From Martinezella tropici (lineage in GTDB: Bacteria; Pseudomonadota; Alphaproteobacteria; Rhizobiales; Rhizobiaceae): a stretch of 64,000 nucleotides of DNA. Numbering within the stretch: position 1 is the stretch's first letter; each line of letters begins with the position of its first letter. Position numbers and translations under genes: made by a program. The notes under the pieces were generated by a model. The model saw nothing but the letters and a program-made list of their open reading frames with translations, was not told the origin of the DNA and ran no database searches. Shown in pieces: positions 34,363 to 42,995 of the stretch. The stretch is taken from positions 1 through 64,000 of the forward strand of contig NZ_VNIP01000013.1 in the NCBI RefSeq assembly GCF_008370325.1, written 5' to 3'.

Positions 34363-35589
34363 TCACGATTTCCAGGGGGAGGATTTGAACCAACGGACGA
34401 GGTAAGCCGTGCCGAGCAGGGTCATGAACCCGAATAGGTTGCCGACGCCCTCGGCGGCGGCCGTACGGCCGGCGTGATCAAGCGCAATACCGATCGGCTG
34501 AGCGATCACCATGCCGGTGATGAAGACGGCAAGCGATTGCTGGCCGACGACGGTCAAAACCCGAACGATCGGACCGCGCAGCCGCGCACCTTTCTCGCCG
34601 ACCACATGGACGGCGATGTAGCAGAGCGCCATGAAGTGAACAAAGCGCAGCAAACCGAAGTCGGTCTTGTCGGTGAGTGGAGCAATGCGCGCCGCGGCCA
34701 TCTGGAAAAAGGGGTGAACCTCCTGGAAACGGACCCATGCGAAGGGCACCGTCGCGATCACGATGGCGACAGCGAGCGCCATCAGGCGGCGGTCGTAGCC
34801 TGGTGCCGGTAGGGCGCCTCGCATCAAGAAGAAACCGGTGAAGAAGAGGAACTGCCAGCCGAACGGATCGAAGAACCAGGGGCGATCCGACCATGGCTCT
34901 GCCGGCAACCGCGTCAGGCCGAACTGCGCGGCAAGCCATATACCGGACATCAGCAGGAATGGCAGGTAGCGGTTCGCCTTCGACGCGAAGATCATTACTG
35001 GCATCAGCGCCAGGATGACGATGTACATCGGCAGGATATCGAAATAGTTCGGCACGTAGGTCAGCGTCAGCAAGCCCACCAGCAGATGGCCGGGATCCTT
35101 AATGAACGGGACAAGGTTCAGACTGTCGACATAAGTGACGCCATCATAGCGCGTTCCGGCGACCACCATGATGGCGGCAACCACGATGAAGACGGAGATA
35201 TGAGCCCAGAAGATCTGCCAGACGCGCTGGGCCACGCGCGCGATCAGCGCTATTGCGCCGTTGCGGTCATAAGTCGAACCGAATGCGATGGCCGAGGCCA
35301 TGCCGGATTGGAAGACGAACATCTCGGTCGCATCGGAGAAGCCGAAGCGGGCGGGAATCCAAAGCGCCCAACCGTCGCTGGGGATGTGCGCAAGCAGGAT
35401 AATGAGCATGCCGACGCCGCGGAAAAAGTCGAGGCGCGGGTCGCGTGGACGTCTTGTCTTCTGACCGAGCGGCGCTATCGCGGGTGCGGCATCAGAAGGC
35501 ACCGTCGTAGGCGCTGGAATCAAACCTGCAGGCAATGAGGCTAAAACTCTTGCGTCTGCCGGCAGCCTCAAGCTCGTTACGGAAGTCAT
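34363..35589 (-). CDS. OpgC-family membrane acyltransferase
   Basis: The 408-residue polytopic protein of the OpgC/acyltransferase-3 group starts its core with RDPRLDFFRGVGMLIILLAHIPS, then MFVFQSGMASAIAFGSTYDR. About ten hydrophobic segments follow. OpgC proteins transfer succinyl groups to periplasmic glucans; this paralogue is probably an O-acyltransferase for an unknown envelope glycan. The ATG at 35589 has GGAG upstream but overlaps the TPP-enzyme gene by 98 nt, so a later start is possible. It is co-transcribed with the CoA-transferase 7 nt downstream. Confidence 0.83.
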   Translation of the reverse strand: MTSVTSLRLPADARVLASLPAGLIPAPTTVPSDAAPAIAPLGQKTRRPRDPRLDFFRGVGMLIILLAHIPSDGWALWIPARFGFSDATEMFVFQSGMASAIAFGSTYDRNGAIALIARVAQRVWQIFWAHISVFIVVAAIMVVAGTRYDGVTYVDSLNLVPFIKDPGHLLVGLLTLTYVPNYFDILPMYIVILALMPVMIFASKANRYLPFLLMSGIWLAAQFGLTRLPAEPWSDRPWFFDPFGWQFLFFTGFFLMRGALPAPGYDRRLMALAVAIVIATVPFAWVRFQEVHPFFQMAAARIAPLTDKTDFGLLRFVHFMALCYIAVHVVGEKGARLRGPIVRVLTVVGQQSLAVFITGMVIAQPIGIALDHAGRTAAAEGVGNLFGFMTLLGTAYLVRWFKSSPWKS

Positions 35590-37120
35590 CGATCGTCTCC
35601 ACATTCACGCCGTAGCCGCCGAACCCAAAGGCCACGGCGGCAAAATCTGTCTCACCGAGGGTGACCCCCGCTGGCGCTAGGCCGGCCGAAGCCTGTTTCA
35701 TCGCGATCAGCGCGAGGCTGCGATCCTGAAACAGGACGATCGTCAGCGGCAAGCCGAGATCCCGAACGGTCGCAAGTTCGCCAATACCCATCTCCAGGCC
35801 ACCATCCCCCATGACCGCAAACACCCGCCGCGAGCGGTCGGCGACTTTTGCGCCGATCGCCAGCGGCAAAGCGGCGTTCATCGTGCAGAAGCCCGCCGAC
35901 TGCAGGAGGGAGAGAGGTCTCGCCGCGCGCCATTTCTGCGAGAGCAGAATACGGTGGGCACCGCTGTCGACCGTGACCAGGCCATCTGTCCCGGCTGCTT
36001 CATTCAACTGATCGACAATGGCATGCGGACCCCACGCGTCCCTGGTCGAGAAGACGCGGTCAAGCTCGGCTTTCGCCTCGGCCGGCTCGCCGCCCGCCCA
36101 GGCCTTGCGCTCGACGAGCGAACCGTTGAGCGCCTGTAACATGCTTCTCGTTTCCGCCGAAATCCACGTTCCAGCATGATGCATCCCATGGTCGGGCAGT
36201 GTTTTGGAAATATCGATGAGCTTCGTCTGGTCGGCCCCGAAATCGAGCCACCCAAGCCGCATTTCGATTGGGTCATAGCCAAAGGCAAGCACCAGATCCG
36301 CCTTCTCGAACAAGGGGAGCAGAACGCGGTCGGCAAGCGGCGACAGGCCGGCGCCGCCAAGCGACAGCGGGTGGTCCTCGGGGATAATGCCCTTCGCCTT
36401 GTAGGTCGTGATAACAGGTGCTCCAATCGTCTCGGCCAGGTGTTGCAGCGATGGGCCGGCGCTGCTGCGTACCGCTTCCAGGCCGGCGATAATCAACGGC
36501 CGGTCGGCCACGCGGATACGCTCTGACAGAGCGCGAACGGCCGGATCGGTCACCCCAGCGCTTGTGTTAAGACGGTTCGGGGGGACGGCCACCGAGACAT
36601 TCGGAACGATCATCGCTGCCACGGCGGGCGAAAGGTCGAGATGCACAGGGCCCATCGGCTCCGCCGTCGCGATTGCAAGGGCGCGAGCGATGGTAGAGGT
36701 GGCGCTTTCCGGTTCGATTTCGAACGAAGCTTTGACGAGCGGACGCAGAAGCTGCGCGTGGTCGATCACCTGATGGGTATAGCGAGCCCGGGTGGCTCGA
36801 TCGACAACGCCGGAAATGACGATCAGCGGAACGCGCTCCTGGACCGCGTCAGCGATGCCGTTGACTGCGTTTGCAAGACCCGGGCCGACAGTCGTTACCA
36901 GTAGTTCGGGATTTCCGGTAATGGCGCTGGCACCCGCTGCCATGATGGCGGCTGACGTCTCGTGACGTGCCAGGTTAAATGCGATGCCAGCAGCCTGCAA
37001 GGCATCGATCAGAGTGACGACCTCTCCGCCCGGCACGCCGAAGGCATGACGCACCCGGTATGCGTGGAGCGTCTTTGCCACGATATCGGCAACGCGATCA
37101 GTTTTTTGAGATTGAGACAT
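35492..37120 (-). CDS. Acetolactate-synthase-like TPP-dependent enzyme
   Basis: The 542-residue enzyme has the three-domain fold of ALS/pyruvate-oxidase-type proteins. It begins VADIVAKTLHAYRVRHAFGV, with catalytic Glu at E54 (ARHETSAAIMAAG). The middle domain has RPLIIAGLEAVR, and the TPP domain carries VMGDGGLEMGIGELATVRDL. The family motif GDG-x26-NN ends here in FQD instead of NN, so metal or TPP binding may be altered. No small regulatory subunit is nearby, which argues against branched-chain synthesis. Decarboxylation of an unknown 2-oxoacid or acyl-CoA is likely. Confidence 0.83.
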   Translation of the reverse strand: MSQSQKTDRVADIVAKTLHAYRVRHAFGVPGGEVVTLIDALQAAGIAFNLARHETSAAIMAAGASAITGNPELLVTTVGPGLANAVNGIADAVQERVPLIVISGVVDRATRARYTHQVIDHAQLLRPLVKASFEIEPESATSTIARALAIATAEPMGPVHLDLSPAVAAMIVPNVSVAVPPNRLNTSAGVTDPAVRALSERIRVADRPLIIAGLEAVRSSAGPSLQHLAETIGAPVITTYKAKGIIPEDHPLSLGGAGLSPLADRVLLPLFEKADLVLAFGYDPIEMRLGWLDFGADQTKLIDISKTLPDHGMHHAGTWISAETRSMLQALNGSLVERKAWAGGEPAEAKAELDRVFSTRDAWGPHAIVDQLNEAAGTDGLVTVDSGAHRILLSQKWRAARPLSLLQSAGFCTMNAALPLAIGAKVADRSRRVFAVMGDGGLEMGIGELATVRDLGLPLTIVLFQDRSLALIAMKQASAGLAPAGVTLGETDFAAVAFGFGGYGVNVETIDDFRNELEAAGRRKSFSLIACRFDSSAYDGAF

Positions 37121-37212
37121 TGCAAGCAAGCCATTTCACAGAGGGATATCTTGGGTGAGAAGCCTGCCCGGCGGATGGATGGTGGGACCGGGCAGGCCTC
37201 TTGTGCGACACC

Positions 37213-37695
37213 TTAGCGTTCGGTCTGGCGGACGACGAACGCGACGACGGTGCCGAAGAGGATATGGCCGATCAGTGAGGCCCAGGTCAGCGTGATGAAG
37301 CCGAGAAATGCAGGCAATCCAGCGAGCAAATGAGCCATAACATAAAGAGCGAATACCCAGAGGCCGACGCCGAAGCCGATACCCGTCAGAAGCAGCGGCA
37401 GTTTCGGAACGATCAGTCTCTGCAGGGGACGTGCAATGAACAGATAGCCGATCGGATAGAAGATGATGCCGACAGTCGCGTGAATAGCCTCGGCCAGCAG
37501 CAGATTGTTGAAGCCGAAGACCGATTGGACAAGGGCTGCAGGTTCTAGTGGGCCGCCGACCCAGAGTGGAGTAATGAGGCGGGCCCAGATCTCCCAGGTA
37601 ATATCGGCCGCGAGGCCGGCGAGCACGATCGTGCGGCCAAGACTTGGCTGGATTTCGGGAAAGACGCTTGTCTTGTTCATTTCCATCATAGACAT
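37213..37695 (-). CDS. Integral membrane protein of unknown function
   Basis: The 160-residue protein has four likely membrane helices (RTIVLAGLAADITWEIWARL, LLLAEAIHATVGIIFYPIGY, LLTGIGFGVGLWVFALYVMA, LTWASLIGHILFGTVVAFVV). AGGAG precedes the ATG at 37695. It lies between the TTC38 and TPP-enzyme genes in one operon. Family not recognised. His and Trp residues within helices could suggest heme or quinone contact, but this is speculation. Confidence 0.72.
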   Translation of the reverse strand: MSMMEMNKTSVFPEIQPSLGRTIVLAGLAADITWEIWARLITPLWVGGPLEPAALVQSVFGFNNLLLAEAIHATVGIIFYPIGYLFIARPLQRLIVPKLPLLLTGIGFGVGLWVFALYVMAHLLAGLPAFLGFITLTWASLIGHILFGTVVAFVVRQTER

Positions 37696-37721
37696 TGAAC
37701 TTCTCCTTTTCGAAAAGATGA

Positions 37722-39050
37722 TCAGGCCGACAGGCGCATGCCGACGGAGCGTTCGATCGACTCGAAAAGCCGGTCGTCAGCCTTCAGCTGCTGGCGGATT
37801 TGGCCGATGCGATAGACAGCAGCGCTATCGCCGCCGGCGCCGACCGCCTTTGCCAAGGCGAGAACGAAAAAGTCACGCTGGGCATTGCTGCCACCGATCT
37901 TCGGCAGATTGGCAACCATTCGATCGATCATCCGCTGATCGGCGGGCGCATCGAGGCCGGCAAGAACTCGCGCCATCGGAACGCCGATCTCAGCAGCGAT
38001 ACGGGCCTGATCGTCCATGCCGAGAGCCTTGACATCGATCTGGGCCACAAGTTCTGAGACGCCCTCGCGATCGCCGACCGCCACCAGTGCGGCCAGGTTA
38101 TGAAGGGCCGCAAAGATCAACGTCGTATCGCTTTTGCGCTGTTGAGCGATTTCGGCAACATCCATCCAGCGGTTGCCGACATGCACCCCCGATTGCTCAA
38201 GGCGCCACAATAGCGAGATCGCATTGGCCATATCCCGGAAGTCGTCCGTCTGCTGCGGCCGGACTTCGTCATCGTAAAGTTCGAGGACGCGATCATGGTC
38301 GCCGCGCTCAAGGTGAAGCAAGCCGAGATGCCAGGCCATGTGGAACGAGAAATTGTTGCATCGTGACCAGGCTTTACGGCTGCCCTCCAGCCAATCGATG
38401 CCTTGCTTGGCGTCGCCTTGCATCTCGAAAACGTGAGAGACGGCGTGCAGACCCCAGGAATCGTCCGGTTGGAGCGCCACCGCCCGCTGGCCGACTTTCA
38501 AAGCTTCATCGTACCGTCCGTGTTCCTCGAGCGAAAACGCATGGCAACCCAGCACAAAACCCGCAGCATTGCTTGCCGGGTCGATAGACCGTGCAGCACG
38601 GGTGCTGGCAGCCAGCATGCCGCCGGCATCGCCGATCATGAAACGAAGCGCGTGGGCGAGCTTGAACGGCAGGAATGTCGCGGGGCGATCTTCGAAACCG
38701 GTATCCAGAATTCGGGCGGCCTGCGCAAAGAGACCACTTTCTGCGGCTTCAAGTGCTGCGACCAAGATACGTTCATCGGCTGTCCCGCCGTTCTTTTGCA
38801 CAAGAGCGGCGCGTGCATCAACAAGTGCTGCGGTAGCGACCGTTGTCAGTTCCGAGCGAGCCAGAATGAGATTGGCGAAACCCTTCAGCGCATGGCCAGC
38901 AACATGATGTGGATCTGCTGCAAGCGTCGCTTGCAGAGCAGCTCCGGTATTCGGCCTGTGCGCGGCGATTCCAAATACCGCATTCTCGAATGCCCGCTGT
39001 GCTTCTGCATTTTCCGTGCCGGTTGCGAGATCATATGCATCGCGTTTCAT
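37722..39050 (-). CDS. TTC38-like tetratricopeptide protein
   Basis: The 442-residue helical-repeat protein resembles the TTC38 family, with diagnostic blocks LQPDDSWGLHAVSHVFEMQG and NFSFHMAWHLGLLHLERGDH followed by LELYDDEVRP. The family occurs from bacteria to animals and its biochemical function is unknown. No signal peptide is seen. AGGAG precedes the ATG. An ECF-type promoter element lies 69 nt upstream on the same strand, making this the lead gene of a five-gene operon reaching 33150. Confidence 0.85.
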   Translation of the reverse strand: MKRDAYDLATGTENAEAQRAFENAVFGIAAHRPNTGAALQATLAADPHHVAGHALKGFANLILARSELTTVATAALVDARAALVQKNGGTADERILVAALEAAESGLFAQAARILDTGFEDRPATFLPFKLAHALRFMIGDAGGMLAASTRAARSIDPASNAAGFVLGCHAFSLEEHGRYDEALKVGQRAVALQPDDSWGLHAVSHVFEMQGDAKQGIDWLEGSRKAWSRCNNFSFHMAWHLGLLHLERGDHDRVLELYDDEVRPQQTDDFRDMANAISLLWRLEQSGVHVGNRWMDVAEIAQQRKSDTTLIFAALHNLAALVAVGDREGVSELVAQIDVKALGMDDQARIAAEIGVPMARVLAGLDAPADQRMIDRMVANLPKIGGSNAQRDFFVLALAKAVGAGGDSAAVYRIGQIRQQLKADDRLFESIERSVGMRLSA

Positions 39051-39119
39051 GCTATTCTCCTTGAGGAGGGCCCATCAGCTCGATTGGAAAATCTGAAGCT
39101 CAGGTCCGACAATGGCATT

Positions 39120-39145
39120 TACGGTTGTGCCATCGGGTTCGTTAC
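39120..39145 (-). promoter_or_regulatory. ECF-type promoter GTAACG-N16-CGTA (minus strand)
   Basis: On the minus strand GTAACG (39145-39140) and CGTA (39123-39120) have a 16-base spacer, 69 nt before the TTC38 gene. It is divergent from the similar element at 39221. Confidence 0.78.
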
Positions 39146-39220
39146 ATCGGTCGGTATTTTTTTCGGTGCTGCAGCAAAGAGTCTTGAGCGTAATGACAAT
39201 GGAAAAGTTTTAAAACATAT

Positions 39221-39246
39221 GTAACAAAATGGATGTCTAGTTCGTA
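39221..39246 (+). promoter_or_regulatory. ECF-type promoter GTAACA-N16-CGTA
   Basis: GTAACA (39221-39226) and CGTA (39243-39246) have a 16-base spacer. The element is 44 nt before the SDR gene at 39291 and would drive the ferric-reductase-Rieske operon. Confidence 0.75.
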
Positions 39247-39290
39247 AGAAGCACAACAGCATTCACATCGGCTGAATGAGGGAGACCCCA

Positions 39291-40007
39291 ATGCAAGACG
39301 CACCAAGCAGTGGAATCGTCGTGATGGTGACAGGCGCAGCTGGCAATCTCGGTGGAGCAGTCGTCACCGAGTTGTTTGACAGCGGCGCGAAAATCGCGGC
39401 CGTCGAGCGACATCTACGAGATCCCGGTTTTCGCGCGAAAAGCGGGCAAACAGGCGAAATCCTAGAGCTCGACGGCATCGACCTGGCCGACCTTTCCGCA
39501 TGTCAGGACGCCGTTCGGCGATCGCTTGACGCATTTGGCCGGATCGATGCCTTGGTCAACACGGTTGGCGGTTTCCAAACCGGTGCAGTCGCGGAGCAGG
39601 ATTACGATCAATGGGACCATATGTTCCAGATAAATGCCCGCACCGCCTACGCGATCAGCGCTGCGGTCCTGAAACCGATGCAGCAAGTAGGTTACGGGCG
39701 TATCGTTCACATTGCAGCGGCACCCGGGCTGAAGGCTGGTGCCAACCAGGCGGCCTATGCCGCGTCGAAGAGCGCGGTTATCCGCCTGACGGAAGCGATC
39801 GCCGCCGAGAACCGCAACAAGCGTATCACGGCAAATTGTATCCTGCCTGGTACAATCGACACGCCGCAAAATCGGGCCGCAATGCCGAGTGCAAAGACCG
39901 ATGGCTGGGTCCAGCCGGCCGATATCGCCAAGCTGATCGGCTTTCTTATTTCGCCGGCTGGTGGAATTGTCACCGGCGCGGCGATCCCGGCAATCGGACC
40001 GGTGTGA
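39291..40007 (+). CDS. Short-chain dehydrogenase/reductase lacking the catalytic Ser
   Basis: The 238-residue SDR has the cofactor motif VTGAAGNLGGAVVTELF and the active-site YAASK (Y156, K160). The Ser normally 13 residues before the Tyr is replaced by Ala (A143 in VHIAAAPGLKAG). This could reduce activity or mark a different substrate chemistry; relatives resembling dihydropteridine reductase show a similar motif. GAGGGAG precedes the ATG at 39291. It is the first gene of a six-gene operon that includes the Rieske fusion. Confidence 0.83.
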   Translation: MQDAPSSGIVVMVTGAAGNLGGAVVTELFDSGAKIAAVERHLRDPGFRAKSGQTGEILELDGIDLADLSACQDAVRRSLDAFGRIDALVNTVGGFQTGAVAEQDYDQWDHMFQINARTAYAISAAVLKPMQQVGYGRIVHIAAAPGLKAGANQAAYAASKSAVIRLTEAIAAENRNKRITANCILPGTIDTPQNRAAMPSAKTDGWVQPADIAKLIGFLISPAGGIVTGAAIPAIGPV

Positions 40008-40014
40008 GGATCTC

Positions 40015-40230
40015 ATGTTTGGTTCGACCGATCCGGTATCCGCAGGATTGATGCTGTGGGCGGGCATTGGCCTTATCGTTGCCGCAGCGTTTCTGCTTTA
40101 TGGCTTCGACAAGGTCGACCCCGGTGCTCACGATGCCTATGCAGTGAGGCCTCTTCTGATCCCCGGCCTAGTTCTCCTTTGGCCGGTTGTCGTCTGGCGC
40201 TGGCGGAGCCTCGCGAAGGGAGCAAAGTAA
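40015..40230 (+). CDS. Small two-helix membrane protein
   Basis: The 71-residue product has two hydrophobic segments (GLMLWAGIGLIVAAAFLLYG and LLIPGLVLLWPVVVWRW) separated by a short loop DKVDPGAHDAYAVRP. It lies 7 nt after the SDR gene, and its stop overlaps the next ATG by 1 nt. No family is recognised. The operon position suggests a small subunit or assembly factor for the ferric-reductase-like protein encoded two genes later. Confidence 0.7.
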   Translation: MFGSTDPVSAGLMLWAGIGLIVAAAFLLYGFDKVDPGAHDAYAVRPLLIPGLVLLWPVVVWRWRSLAKGAK

Positions 40231-40391
40231 TGCAGCGTCGACATCGTCGCGCCCACACGGCGATCTGGAGCGGACTTGCAATCGCTCTCCCACTTTTGCT
40301 TGCCATCATCATTGCAAGCGCTTCGAAACTACCGCCCGACGCGCCGGCGATCCGTCTCGACGGCAAAGTCACTGAGGGGGCGCAACCATGA
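40230..40391 (+). CDS. Very small single-helix membrane protein
   Basis: The 53-codon gene starts with the A of the preceding stop codon (overlapping TAATG) and ends 4 nt inside the next gene. The product has a basic N-terminus (MQRRHRRAHTAIW), one membrane helix (SGLAIALPLLLAIIIASAS) and a short periplasmic tail. Tight coupling on both sides supports it being real. Likely a small accessory subunit. Confidence 0.65.
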   Translation: MQRRHRRAHTAIWSGLAIALPLLLAIIIASASKLPPDAPAIRLDGKVTEGAQP

Positions 40392-41485
40392 GCGTATCCT
40401 ACAGGCCGGTCATCTGGAACCGGACCAAGATGATCTACGACGGCGTCCTGCTGGCGGGGATCGCGATCTACATTCTGATCTTCCTGAAAGCTGGCCCGCT
40501 CCTATCGCCGGCGTTGCGCGATGTCGATCTTCCCACCCAGCGTATGCGGGCTTTCGGTTCTCTGGCGCTGCTGATGCTGACGATCGTGCTTGCGATCGGA
40601 CCGCTCGCGCGCATCGATACACGCTTTATTCCGCTGCTCTACAACAGACGTCACTTCGGCGTGATGACTGCGATCGTCGCCGCGACGCATGCCTATTACG
40701 TGCTCGGCTGGTATTTTTCTTACAGCCCGACGCCGCAACTGACGGCACTTTTTACCAGCAATACCAGCTTCACAAGTATTGCAGGTTTTCCCTTCGAGCT
40801 TTTCGGCGTCTTTGCGCTTATCATTCTAGCTATTCTCGCAGCTACCAGCCACGACTTTTGGCTCTCCTTCCTGACACCGCCCTTGTGGAAGGCGATCCAC
40901 ATGAGCGTTTATTTTGCTTACGCGGCGATCATATTGCATGTGGCGCTTGGGGCACTGCTCGATCGCCACGATCTCGCCCTTGGGCTACTGCTGGTCGGCG
41001 GTTTGGTGCTGCTCTCAACGCTGCATCTGATCGCTGGACGCCGCGAAGTTGAGGCCGATGCTGCCGCTTCCGCCAAAGCCCCAGAGGAGCCTTGGATCGT
41101 CGTCGGTGATCTTACCGAGATCGCCGAGGGCAGGGCGATCATCGGCGCGTCTCCAGGGGGCGAACGCATCGCGGTGTTTCGCTCAAAGGGCGGCTTGTCA
41201 GCCGTGTCGAATGTCTGCTCGCACCAGAACGGGCCGATCGGCGAAGGCAAGGTCGTTATCGGTTTCATCACGTGTCCGTGGCATGGCTACCAATATCGCC
41301 CGGAGGACGGCTGTTCGCCCCCGCCCTTCCGCGAGCGTATCCGTAAATATCGTGTCCAGCTTCGGGGATCGAGCGTGCTCGTCGATCCCGAACCATTACC
41401 ACTCGGAACGAAACTGGAGCCGTTTCCAATTCCGGCAGACGTGCTTGCTGCGCCTGCAAGCACGTCAAAGCAAGGAGGAGCGTGA
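40388..41485 (+). CDS. Ferric-reductase-like transmembrane domain fused to a Rieske domain
   Basis: This is a 365-residue fusion. Residues 1-215 form a six-helix ferric-reductase-type (YedZ/MsrQ-like) membrane domain with candidate heme His residues H101, H171 and H184 (AIVAATHAYYVLGW, KAIHMSVYFAYAAIILHV). Residues 235-350 are a Rieske [2Fe-2S] domain with C277-x-H279 and C296-x2-H299 (NVCSHQNGPIG ... TCPWHGYQYRPEDG). This suggests electron transfer between membrane quinol/heme and a soluble or membrane partner. The operon is driven by an ECF-type promoter. I know of no characterised member. Confidence 0.87.
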   Translation: MSVSYRPVIWNRTKMIYDGVLLAGIAIYILIFLKAGPLLSPALRDVDLPTQRMRAFGSLALLMLTIVLAIGPLARIDTRFIPLLYNRRHFGVMTAIVAATHAYYVLGWYFSYSPTPQLTALFTSNTSFTSIAGFPFELFGVFALIILAILAATSHDFWLSFLTPPLWKAIHMSVYFAYAAIILHVALGALLDRHDLALGLLLVGGLVLLSTLHLIAGRREVEADAAASAKAPEEPWIVVGDLTEIAEGRAIIGASPGGERIAVFRSKGGLSAVSNVCSHQNGPIGEGKVVIGFITCPWHGYQYRPEDGCSPPPFRERIRKYRVQLRGSSVLVDPEPLPLGTKLEPFPIPADVLAAPASTSKQGGA

Positions 41486-42255
41486 TGCTGAAGCCAGCTG
41501 AACGCGGATTTTTTGTTGGCTATTTCAAGAAGGTGCCGTCCGATGTCAGGGCACTGATGATCGGCTTCATCGTGTTTTTTGTCGCCGGCATGGCCTCAGC
41601 TTCGGTGCTCCTGTCTCTCAATACTGAAAGTCCCGGCGCCGGGAGCTACGCCGACGAACTGCATGGCGAGCATCTGACAGGCACGATGGAGGTCAAGCCA
41701 TATCCGATATTGCGCGTGCCCGGCACTGGAACGACGCCGCCGCGCGCCATCATGCTGGCGGGTTCGGGCAAATTCGGTGTTGACGACCGGGCCCTCCCCC
41801 TTGCCGGCAAGGCCGCTCGGGTGGGCGGCATCTTCGTCAAGCGTGGAGATCTCGAAATGCTGCTCGTCGGCGGCGGAGACGAATTGAAGGCCGCTGACCC
41901 GCAGGCTTCCGCGGCTCCGGTGCTCTCGCCGCCGCAGAATCTTGGGCGCTGGCGATTGACGGGTGAGATTTGCGATGGAAAATGCGGAGGGGGCGCGATG
42001 AAGCCGGGGACGGGCCTCGCGCACAAAGCCTGCGCCAATCTTTGCATTTCAGGCGGGGTTCCGCCCGTGTTTGTCTCAACCGCGCCGGTTGATGGCCGCA
42101 TCTTCTTTATGCTCGCATCTAAGGACGGTGGACCTATGCCGGCAGGGCTGCTCGACAAGACCAGCGTGCCAGTGGTGCTTGAAGGAACTATCGAACGCCG
42201 CGACGACCTATTCATCTTCAAGGTCGAGCGCTTCGCCGGCGGAGCAGGCGCATGA
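41482..42255 (+). CDS. Membrane-anchored protein of the Rieske operon
   Basis: The 257-residue protein has one N-terminal membrane helix (ALMIGFIVFFVAGMASASVL) and a large soluble domain probably outside the cytoplasm, rich in Gly/Pro, with four Cys (ICDGKCGGGAMK, KACANLCISGG). The Cys cluster could bind a metal or form disulfides. It overlaps the ferric-reductase-Rieske gene by 4 nt and the next gene by 4 nt, so it is likely a stoichiometric partner. Family not recognised. Confidence 0.72.
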   Translation: MMLKPAERGFFVGYFKKVPSDVRALMIGFIVFFVAGMASASVLLSLNTESPGAGSYADELHGEHLTGTMEVKPYPILRVPGTGTTPPRAIMLAGSGKFGVDDRALPLAGKAARVGGIFVKRGDLEMLLVGGGDELKAADPQASAAPVLSPPQNLGRWRLTGEICDGKCGGGAMKPGTGLAHKACANLCISGGVPPVFVSTAPVDGRIFFMLASKDGGPMPAGLLDKTSVPVVLEGTIERRDDLFIFKVERFAGGAGA

Positions 42256-42461
42256 CCGATCGCGTCTCAAGCTTTGGACGTCATTTGTTTGGTCTGTCGC
42301 TGGCGACGATCGCAGCAATTGTGATCGTCGTCATCTGGGAATATGGTCTCGACTACCTCGACGGCACGCCATTCGAGGAATTGCGATACGTGATCTTCGG
42401 CATCGCAGCGATCGGGTTGCTTTCGGGTTTGAACAGCGTCATGCCAAAATTGATGCGGTAG
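42252..42461 (+). CDS. Small two-helix membrane protein
   Basis: The 69-residue product has two hydrophobic stretches (LFGLSLATIAAIVIVVIWEY and YVIFGIAAIGLLSGLNSV). It begins within the stop of the preceding gene (ATGA overlap) and closes the six-gene operon 39291-42461. No known family. Confidence 0.7.
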   Translation: MTDRVSSFGRHLFGLSLATIAAIVIVVIWEYGLDYLDGTPFEELRYVIFGIAAIGLLSGLNSVMPKLMR

Positions 42462-42801
42462 TCGGGCACGTTAAGTGGCAAAAGGGCTTGCCTCTTAGTC
42501 GTTGAACGATCGCGAACAATGACACTGGCACTTGTGCGCCAAGTGCTTGCAAGGAGGCTTTCACGACTTTGGCGGTTCGCGCTGGTGTTTTCTCTTGAGC
42601 CTACAGTCCCTGATCATCTGGAGACCACCATACGAGAGATCAATCGCACGCTCCTGGCGGCAAGGACGGCATTTTTTTGCGCACACCACCGCCGATCTGT
42701 AACGTTTTCCGGTGTCGTTGCGAAAAGAGTTGGCTCACCTTTTCCCTGCGGGGTGAAGGCCGAGAGTCGATCCTAACATTCGTCCAGAAAGGCAGGTCAT
42801 C
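42462..42801. other. Spacer with hairpin and ECF-type promoter
   Basis: No gene. It holds a 7-bp hairpin GCACTTG-N5-CAAGTGC (42528-42546, no T-run) about 70 nt past the Rieske operon, possibly marking the 3' end of its transcript, and the promoter element described separately at 42699. Confidence 0.5.
42699..42724 (+). promoter_or_regulatory. ECF-type promoter GTAACG-N16-CGAA
   Basis: GTAACG (42699-42704) and CGAA (42721-42724) have a 16-base spacer. The element is 77 nt before the DUF2934 gene, which precedes the GH63 gene. Confidence 0.82.
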
Positions 42802-42990
42802 GTGGAAATCAATATCGAAGATACACCCAAGGAAATCGATGAGGAGCATATTCGTCATCACGCCTATATGCTCTGGCTCGAAGACGGTCAGCCCGAGGGA
42901 AAAGCTGACGAGCATTGGCACAGGGCGCGAGACGCCGCCGCCAAAGAAACGGTAGCTGAACCCAAGAGCTCAAAGAAGAAAATCTCGTGA
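42802..42990 (+). CDS. DUF2934 family small protein
   Basis: The 62-residue product has the DUF2934 pattern: EEHIRHHAYMLWLEDGQPEG followed by DEHWHRARD. It ends in a basic Lys-rich tail. These small soluble proteins are common in Rhizobiales beside glucan or trehalose genes, and their function is unknown. The start is a GTG preceded by AAGGCAGG. It is the first gene after an ECF-type promoter and precedes the GH63 gene with a hairpin between them. Confidence 0.8.
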   Translation: MEINIEDTPKEIDEEHIRHHAYMLWLEDGQPEGKADEHWHRARDAAAKETVAEPKSSKKKIS

Positions 42991-42995
42991 TATAT

